Shown here: piece by piece, positions 31,820 to 31,974 of the stretch
How positions within the stretch are numbered: the stretch's first letter is position 1
Layout of the letters: every line of letters begins with the position of its first letter
Source of the DNA: CAZXFA01 sp964640085
GTDB taxonomy: Bacteria; Actinomycetota; UBA4738; HRBIN12
Assembly: GCA_964640085.1 (NCBI GenBank)
Contig: CAZXFA010000028.1
Span: 1 to 31,974 of the forward strand
Length of the DNA stretch: 31,974 bases
Direction of reading: 5' to 3'
Position numbers and translations under genes: made by a program
Notes under the pieces: generated by a model
Seen by the model: only the letters and a program-made list of their open reading frames with translations
What the model was told of the DNA's origin: nothing
The model's database searches: none

Positions 31820-31974
31820 TCAGGCGACCGGGCCGCGGCTCTCCCAGAGACCGAGCGTGTTGCCCTCGGTGTCCTTGAAGTAGGCGAACGCACCCATCCC
31901 TGGGATCTCGGTCCGCGGTCGGACCGTGCTTCCGCCGGCGGCCTCGATCTGCTTCAGGGCGTCGTCGATCGAAT
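31820..31974 (-). CDS. VOC-family protein, partial (N-terminus outside the window)
   Basis: The last 51 codons on the minus strand end in a stop at 31820-31822. The reading SIDDALKQIEAAGGSTVRP, then RTEIPGMGAFAYFKDTEGNTLGLWES, is the C-terminal half of a glyoxalase/bleomycin-resistance-like VOC protein. No start is in view. It converges with the cyclase gene with 9 bp between the stops. Confidence 0.9.
   Translation of the reverse strand, partial: SIDDALKQIEAAGGSTVRPRTEIPGMGAFAYFKDTEGNTLGLWESRGPVA

Overview
The window is a stretch of very GC-rich draft genome (about 70% GC by eye; one 100-N scaffold gap at 19890-19989). The gene content points to an uncultured actinobacterium-like organism: an F420-type nitroreductase-fold enzyme, ECF41 and ECF42 sigma factors, several zinc-ribbon/TPR/AAA class III nucleotide cyclases, GTG starts, ATGA/GTGA overlaps and apparently leaderless genes. 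This assignment is inference; no rRNA or tRNA is present to fix the taxon.

Layout. 1-196: hairpins. 197-1786 (-): alkaline-phosphatase-fold hydrolase. 1851-2195 (-): decayed LuxR response regulator. 2228-4494 (+): methyltransferase, 7-TM membrane protein, F420-type oxidoreductase. 4642-5986: divergent DUF6326 membrane protein and TetR regulator around a duplicated 15-bp palindrome, with a LuxR remnant antisense to the TetR tail. 6136-7287 (+): DUF2652-SRPBCC protein. 7343-7933 (-): YdeI-like protein. 8026-9877: ECF41 sigma factor divergent from an inactive-looking haloalkane-dehalogenase-like protein and a 49-aa membrane peptide; both directions carry the same promoter motif, TGTCAC(A/G)-N16-CGTC. 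9957-13666 (+): two class III cyclase-domain proteins. 13738-14492 (+): ArsR-SRPBCC operon. 14504-15326 (-): HTH regulator plus stand-alone double Clp_N protein under two TGTCAA-N6-TTGACA operators. 15431-18298 (-): giant LuxR/AAA regulator. 18460-19883 (+): DUF1326-DUF2182 pair, probably metal related. 19835-20228: duplicated gene end, gap, tandem repeats and an SDR remnant. 20341-21585 (+): flavodoxin and DNA glycosylase. 21586-22005: no gene seen. 22006-24487 (+): four-gene ECF42 operon (DGPF/YciI, two VOC proteins, sigma factor) with a matching promoter. 24554-27406 (+): ATP/ADP-carrier-like membrane protein fused to HEAT repeats and a cyclic-nucleotide-binding domain, convergent by 6 bp with a 1162-aa zinc-ribbon/cyclase/AAA/TPR protein (27413-30901, -). 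30980-31810 (+): another cyclase. 31820-31974 (-): partial VOC protein.

Main themes. (1) Cyclic-nucleotide signalling: four class III cyclase domains plus a cyclase-like DUF2652 domain lie in one window with a transporter carrying a cNMP-binding domain. The cyclases range from nearly complete to lacking several catalytic residues. (2) Autoregulated sigma-factor modules whose promoters can be read directly (ECF41 and ECF42). (3) Palindromic operators that sit on promoters or start codons (TetR, ArsR, HTH-Clp_N). (4) Small signs of genome decay: internally deleted LuxR and SDR remnants and stop-codon-proximal duplications.
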